Assembly (NCBI GenBank): GCA_027485675.1
Contig: JAIXQP010000007.1
Coordinates: forward strand, 248,001-312,000
Direction: 5' to 3'
Length of the DNA stretch: 64,000 nt
Source of the DNA: Terriglobales bacterium
GTDB lineage: Bacteria; Acidobacteriota; Terriglobia; Bryobacterales; Bryobacteraceae
The notes under the pieces were generated by a model that saw only the letters and a list, made by a program, of their open reading frames with translations, searched no databases and was not told the DNA's origin. Positions 60,401 to 64,000 of the stretch are shown piece after piece (position 1 is the stretch's first letter; each line of letters starts with the position of its first letter). The position numbers and the translations under genes are program-made.

Positions 60401-60846
60401 GGAGCCCGAACCGGTATCTGCCCGGTGAGTCGCGGCCCAATATCCTGACGACTCACCAGGAGGCCCTGGTGCCGAACTGGACCCTGGGCGACAACCGGTT
60501 TCCGACACAAGCGCAGAACCCGTATCTCAATATCAACTCCTTTGCCTATCCGCCGGCTTTTACGGCGGGGAACTTAGGGCGGAACGTGTTTGAGGCTCCC
60601 GGCCTGGCGTGGACGCAGTTTTCCGTGGCGAAGTGGTGGACGCTCAAAGAGCGTTTTCGCTTCCAACTCCGCTTAGATGGGAATAACATGCCGTTCAAAC
60701 AGCCGCAGTTTGCCAATCCGAACGGAACGTATAACATCAACCAGCCGGGCGCGTTTGCCCGGATTGGGAGCGGGACGCGGGGAGCCTTCTCGGACATTGG
60801 AACCTCCAACTCGAACCTGTTGATTATTGGCCGTTTCCAGTTCTAA
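57457..60846 (+). CDS. Oar-like TonB-dependent outer-membrane protein
   Basis: A 1129-residue protein. From GTG 57457, GGAG lies 6 nt upstream and a signal peptide follows (SRWAWSLALCCSALLAQ). Residues 30-110 are a carboxypeptidase regulatory-like domain (GTLVGTVVDSTGAVVVGAKV). A plug domain comes next (YQVDGVNGKEPGIGN; MPAEYGHSAGGLMSMVMKSG), then a long beta-barrel with many aromatic strands, ending YNINQ...NLLIIGRFQF. It is the OmpA/Oar-type protein abundant in Solibacter. It is thought to import polymers or glycans; the ligand is unknown. A clear terminator follows. Confidence 0.9.
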   Translation: MSFPSYRPISRWAWSLALCCSALLAQTTGTGTLVGTVVDSTGAVVVGAKVVVVNPATAFTSEVMTTGEGSYYIPYLAPATYRITVEMAGFKKYVREGVTIRTGEIPRIDIEMQLGGVTETVQVSGGAPLLDTETSASGLVLSGDTLVAIPVSQKRPVRMMYYYPGTNSMNGYHVLGQRSRAIGYQVDGVNGKEPGIGNIGGPNEQVSPTQDAFEEVKIHTTGMPAEYGHSAGGLMSMVMKSGTNDLHGAIENRYINKNMVHRTYLEQLARTNPFTYNESTGLIHGPLNIPKLYRGKDRTFFLAGIARHAEVAGTASARATVPTEAMMNGDFSFGGQTTPRVLPVYNPFTTRQENGTWVRDPFPGNIIPRSLFDPVAVNFLGRTPFNKPNQAGIPGATNPTENLVQNQPKEIYRTRIDFKVDHQFNSNHKAYGRYSQSIHRAWKGDYQAQFAWLEIDPNAQPQPVDHYNMVFADMMILSPTVSNEFRVGFNRRVLKETALTRGGDWAKTLGIPNVSGETFPLFNFGYSLAALPSFQNIGEDFTLQNNVSKVAGKHTIKFGYELMRTRYNATAGALPGGTYNFTGGGTATAAPFTPNTGNPFASFLLGTVSSATFSSEFASWLPRWWSHQAYFQDDWKPFRNLTLNLGIRYSYESPFQTKYGQQSQFDPTATDLLTGRMGAIVHRPGPLARKDLNNFAPRVGLAWNFHPKIVFRASLGIVHQDIFATDRNSMFQEYLATANLQSPVGDPRHVFRLSQGPGNIVYNVQPDGSVPFVGTNFSARQAHMWDPNMRMPYVTSWSGGLQWSFRNNWVLEGQYQGQSGVGLLNNWNMNVLPLDVSRDLATLNTIFTGVQNFLPYPHFGQIRLFSNFGHNSYHGGTWRVEKRMSAGLMFNSFYTWSKTITENEGETGDDGITYYNRRLEKARANYDVRHRFVTVMSYDLPFGRGRKFMNSGGVSNAVFGGWQFTLTQTLQSGPPFNVGFAGSPNRYLPGESRPNILTTHQEALVPNWTLGDNRFPTQAQNPYLNINSFAYPPAFTAGNLGRNVFEAPGLAWTQFSVAKWWTLKERFRFQLRLDGNNMPFKQPQFANPNGTYNINQPGAFARIGSGTRGAFSDIGTSNSNLLIIGRFQF

Positions 60847-60864
60847 CCGGATCCGGATTGCACA

Positions 60865-60906
60865 GGCCCGCTTCCTTCCGCGCGGAAGGAGGCGGGCCTT
60901 TTCTTT
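60865..60906 (+). terminator. rho-independent terminator
   Basis: A 17-bp stem with one G-T pair (60865-60898, GGCCCGCTTCCTTCCGC against GCGGAAGGAGGCGGGCC) is followed by TTTTCTTT (60899-60906), 19 nt after the Oar-like gene. It is the clearest intrinsic terminator in the window. Confidence 0.9.
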
Positions 60907-60930
60907 GCGGCGGTCTGGTAGGATGCCGGG

Positions 60931-63201
60931 ATGCTTCGTCTTGCGCCGTACGTCACCGCCATGGTCTTTCTCGCCGGCTTCCCGTCCTGGTTAGCCGGTT
61001 CCGATGAGTTGTATCAGCGGTTGCAGCGAATCCACGATTCGCCCGCGTTTCAGCCGAAGCGCTTTGGCCCGGCCCGGTGGATTCGGGACGGCGCGGCCTT
61101 CACGACGCTCGAGACGGCGCCGGCGACCGAGGGGGCGAAGGAGATCGTCGAGTACGAGACGGCGACGGGCAAGCGAGCCATTCTGGTTTCGCACCAGCAA
61201 CTGACGCCGGCTAAGGCAGCAAAGCCACTGACGGTGGACGACTATCATTGGAGCAACGACGCCAAGCGGCTGCTGATCTATACCGAATCCCGGAAGGTGT
61301 GGCGGACGAATTCGCGGGGCGATTATTGGGTGTTAGACCGGACGACGGGGACGCTGAAGAAGCTGGGTGGCGAGGCGCCGGCGTCGTCGTTGAGCTTTGC
61401 CAAGTTCTCGCCCGATGGCGCCCGCGTGGCTTATGTGCGGGCCAATAACCTGTATGTGGAAGAGGTCGCCAGCGGTGCGGTGCGGGCGTTGACGACCGAT
61501 GGTTCGGCGACGCTCGTGAACGGGGCTTCCGACTGGGTGTACGAAGAGGAGTTGAGCGTGCGCGACGGCTTTCGGTGGTCGCCGGACGGCAAGAGCCTGG
61601 CGTTCTGGCAGTTTGACGTGACGGGGGTGGAGCAGTTCGCACTGATCGATAACACGAGCGGGTTGTATCCGAAGGTGACGAACATTCCGTATCCGAAGAC
61701 GGGGACAAAGAACTCGGCGGTGCGGGTGGGGGTGATGGGGGTGGAGGGTGGCGCCGCGCGGTGGATGCAGATTCCGGGTGATCCGCGGGAGCACTACATC
61801 TTCCGGATTGAATGGCTGGCGGACGGGGCGGGCCTGGCGATTGGGCAACTGAACCGGCTGCAGAACCGGGCGACGGTGTTTGTGGCCGATCCGGGGTCCG
61901 GGGTGGCGAAGCCGATGTTTCAGGATCAGGATGCCGCGTGGGTGGATGTACAGCACCGGGGCGACCAGGGCGGCGGGTTCGATTGGCTGCGGGGCGGCAA
62001 GAGTTTGCTGTGGCTCAGCGAGCGCGACGGTTGGAACCACGCGTATGCGGCGCCGCGCGAGGGGGGCGCGCCGGTGCTGTTGACGCCGGGGGCGGCCGAT
62101 ATCGTGTCTTTGGAGGCGGTGGCGCCGGGCAGCGATTGGATCTACTACACGGCATCGCCGGAGAACGCGACGCAGCGGTATTTGTACCGTTCGTCGGTGG
62201 AGCGCCCGGGGCCGGCGGTGCGGCTGACGCCGATGGATCAGCCGGGGACGCATGCGTACGATATCTCACCGGATGGCCGGTGGGCGTTCCATACTTATTC
62301 GCGATTTGACCGGCCGCCGGTGGTGGACTTAGTGAGTTTGCCGGAGCACAAGCGGGTGCGGGTGTTAGAGGACAACGCGGTGCTGCGGGCGAATGTGGCG
62401 GCGGCGCTCGATCCGCCGGCGGAGTTTCTGCAATTGGATTTGGGCAACGGCACGATGGTGGATGGGTGGTTGTTGAAGCCGCGGGGGTTCGACCCGGCGA
62501 AGAAGTATCCGCTGGTGGTGCATGTGTACGGGGAGCCGGCGGGGGTGACGGTGACGGATTCCTGGATGGGGGCGCGGGGGCTGTTTCATCGAGCGTTGGC
62601 GGCGGATGGGTATTTGGTGGCGAGTTTTGACAATCGGGGGACGCCGGCGCCGAAGGGCCGGGCTTGGCGGAAGGTGATTTATGGGGCGGTGGGGGTGATT
62701 TCGGCGCAGGAGCAGACGGAGGCGGTGATGGCGTTGGGGCGTTTGAAGAGTTACGTGGACTTGTCGCGGGTGGGGGTGTGGGGTTGGAGTGGGGGTGGTT
62801 CGAATACGTTGAACCTGATGTTCCGGTCGCCGGACTTGTTTCGGGTGGGGGTGTCGGTGGCGCCGGTGCCGGATCAGCGGCTGTACGACACGATTTATCA
62901 GGAGCGGTATATGGGATTGCCGGAGCAGAACGCGGAGGGGTATCGGAGCGGGTCGCCGATTTTCTTTGCGGAGGGGCTGCGGGGGAAGTTACTACTGGTC
63001 CACGGGTCGGGGGATGACAACGTGCATATTCAGGGGACGCAGAAATTGGTGAACCGGTTGGTGGAGTTAGGCAAGGCGTTTGATTACATGGATTATCCGA
63101 ACCGGACGCATTCGATCTCCGAGGGGAAGGGGACGACGTTGCATTTGTACAGTCTGATCGGGCGGTATATCGAGGAGCATTTGCCGGCGGGGGGGCGGTA
63201 G
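60931..63201 (+). CDS. dipeptidyl-peptidase IV, S9 family
   Basis: A 756-residue secreted S9B peptidase. Signal peptide, beta-propeller (residues 80-500) with the substrate Glu pair DWVYEEELSVRDG, and an alpha/beta-hydrolase end: nucleophile VGVWGWSGGGSNTLN, GSGDDNVHI (Asp), and PNRTHSIS (His). It removes X-Pro dipeptides from peptide N-termini. The ATG is preceded by a weak GGTAGG. The length fits the family. Confidence 0.92.
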   Translation: MLRLAPYVTAMVFLAGFPSWLAGSDELYQRLQRIHDSPAFQPKRFGPARWIRDGAAFTTLETAPATEGAKEIVEYETATGKRAILVSHQQLTPAKAAKPLTVDDYHWSNDAKRLLIYTESRKVWRTNSRGDYWVLDRTTGTLKKLGGEAPASSLSFAKFSPDGARVAYVRANNLYVEEVASGAVRALTTDGSATLVNGASDWVYEEELSVRDGFRWSPDGKSLAFWQFDVTGVEQFALIDNTSGLYPKVTNIPYPKTGTKNSAVRVGVMGVEGGAARWMQIPGDPREHYIFRIEWLADGAGLAIGQLNRLQNRATVFVADPGSGVAKPMFQDQDAAWVDVQHRGDQGGGFDWLRGGKSLLWLSERDGWNHAYAAPREGGAPVLLTPGAADIVSLEAVAPGSDWIYYTASPENATQRYLYRSSVERPGPAVRLTPMDQPGTHAYDISPDGRWAFHTYSRFDRPPVVDLVSLPEHKRVRVLEDNAVLRANVAAALDPPAEFLQLDLGNGTMVDGWLLKPRGFDPAKKYPLVVHVYGEPAGVTVTDSWMGARGLFHRALAADGYLVASFDNRGTPAPKGRAWRKVIYGAVGVISAQEQTEAVMALGRLKSYVDLSRVGVWGWSGGGSNTLNLMFRSPDLFRVGVSVAPVPDQRLYDTIYQERYMGLPEQNAEGYRSGSPIFFAEGLRGKLLLVHGSGDDNVHIQGTQKLVNRLVELGKAFDYMDYPNRTHSISEGKGTTLHLYSLIGRYIEEHLPAGGR

Positions 63202-63321
63202 CGGGGTGTTTGGCGAGTTCTCTCCGCAGCTAGCCTAGGCTCACGTTCATTTACTCCGTCCCTCTAAGATTGTAGTAGGTCACCAATCCGGGTGTTTTCC
63301 ACTTTGTGCTAGCCTGACGCC
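63202..63321. promoter_or_regulatory. upstream region of the beta-lactamase-fold gene
   Basis: About 120 bases between DPP-IV and the next gene. No hairpin follows DPP-IV; TTGTAGTAGGTCACC has no clear -10. Nothing more can be said. Confidence 0.3.
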
Positions 63322-64000
63322 ATGTGCCACCGACAGAGCCGCCGAGCAGGCCGCGGTGTTGTCGAAGAGCTTTATCGGGCGTGGGCCGGTTTGGTATCCG
63401 GTTTCCTGTCGCTGGGGTGTCTCGCTCTCCTTGCCAGTGCGTGCCGTTCGCAGACCGCCCAACCGGCCCCCTTGACCCCAGCGCAACTGGAGACCCTGAT
63501 TCGCTCCCGCATGGACGAAGCGGGTCTGATGGGAGTTGCCGGGATCGTCCTGGTTGACGGCAAAGTGGTTTGGTCGAATGGCTTTGGCTACCGCGATGCG
63601 GATCGCTCCAAGTCCTTTACGGTAGACACGCCGATGAACGTCGCGTCCATCACCAAAACCGTCACCGGGGTAGCGATGATGCAGCTTGTGGCGGAAGGCA
63701 AACTGGACCTCGACGCCGACATCAATCGGTATCTCCCGTTCCCAGTGCGAAACCCCCGCTTCCCGGACACGCCGATCACGCTACGTATGCTGGCGACGCA
63801 CACCTCCAGTGTCAAGGACCGCTGGGAAGTCTACCGGGCCCAATACCGGTTTGGCGGCGATCCCGTGGAACCGCTCGCGAAGTTCCTGGCCGATTACTTC
63901 ACGAAGGGAGCCCGCCTGTGGTCGGAGGACAACTATCTGAAGAGCGCTCCGGGTGGCGAGAGGGAGTATTCGAACATCGGTGCGGGCCTAGTGGGGCACA
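63322..64000 (+). CDS. beta-lactamase-fold serine hydrolase, partial (3' end outside window)
   Basis: At least 226 residues, running past the window end without a stop. A hydrophobic leader ends in LLASAC, so it may be a lipoprotein. It has VASITKTVTGVAMMQLV with the S-x-x-K nucleophile motif, TLRMLATHTS, and EYSNIGAGLVGH with the Y-S-N motif. These are class C beta-lactamase/ D,D-peptidase family features; many such acidobacterial proteins are esterases or peptidases. The ATG at 63322 is chosen because it gives the leader. Confidence 0.85.
   Translation, partial: MCHRQSRRAGRGVVEELYRAWAGLVSGFLSLGCLALLASACRSQTAQPAPLTPAQLETLIRSRMDEAGLMGVAGIVLVDGKVVWSNGFGYRDADRSKSFTVDTPMNVASITKTVTGVAMMQLVAEGKLDLDADINRYLPFPVRNPRFPDTPITLRMLATHTSSVKDRWEVYRAQYRFGGDPVEPLAKFLADYFTKGARLWSEDNYLKSAPGGEREYSNIGAGLVGH

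Overview
The window is high-GC DNA with little TA-rich sequence, and its protein families point to an acidobacterium of the Bryobacterales/Solibacter type. The evidence is a very large carboxypeptidase-regulatory/TonB-like outer-membrane protein of the Oar type, a secreted protein ending in the Solibacter C-terminal repeat domain (TIGR03437), paired DUF1549/DUF1553 + DUF1501 and DUF1592-type + DUF1552 gene sets, a PadR regulator next to a membrane protein, and several DPP-IV/esterase genes. This assignment is inference from gene families; no rRNA gene is present.

Layout. 0-15 kb is mostly chromosomal core and metabolism: a DUF4160/DUF2442 cluster, mutS2, a Bcp-type peroxiredoxin, a DUF2064 glycosyltransferase, a cytochrome c, tRNA-Glu, a DUF1549/DUF1553 cytochrome with its DUF1501 partner, a tandem GC-rich repeat array (8.88-9.99 kb), a BLUF photoreceptor, a formaldehyde dehydrogenase, a PadR operon and a Fic-domain protein with two palindromic boxes at its start. 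15.6-26.3 kb is a defence and toxin-antitoxin island: an ADP-ribosyltransferase-like pair, parDE, a darTG locus with a decapitated darT and a darG fused in frame to a Phd antitoxin, an Mrr-like endonuclease, a retron (reverse transcriptase fused to TOPRIM, with a plausible msr-msd upstream), then a complete IS66 element flanked by gene debris.

26.5-43.1 kb is a second accessory zone. Intact modules (vapBC at 29.4 kb, brnTA at 33 kb, higBA at 42.4 kb) are mixed with broken ones: a nuclease frameshifted by a 17-bp tandem duplication, two half PIN toxins, an IS4 transposase tail and a sigma-factor head, a headless DUF4160, a decayed UPF0175/DUF3368 pair, a vapC with an in-frame amber codon and a hicBA pair with several stops. 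Core-like genes lie between them: an Lnt-like hydrolase, a hybrid histidine kinase, an esterase, and a GntR regulator with its DUF1648 membrane protein. A palindrome centred on CAATTG or CAACTG occurs at three intergenic or decayed sites here.

43.1-64 kb is again chromosomal: the DUF1552/DUF1592 pair, a GH20-like secreted protein, a PaiB-like FMN protein, a large Ig-rich metalloprotease-like protein, a TPR O-GlcNAc-transferase-like protein, a Cys-rich small protein, a DASS transporter, the Oar-like TonB protein with a strong terminator, DPP-IV, and a beta-lactamase-fold hydrolase cut by the window end.

The main biological theme is toxin loss with retained immunity: in several modules the toxin is truncated or interrupted while the antitoxin frame stays open. 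The most system-like find is the retron next to an Mrr-like nuclease and the darTG remnant.
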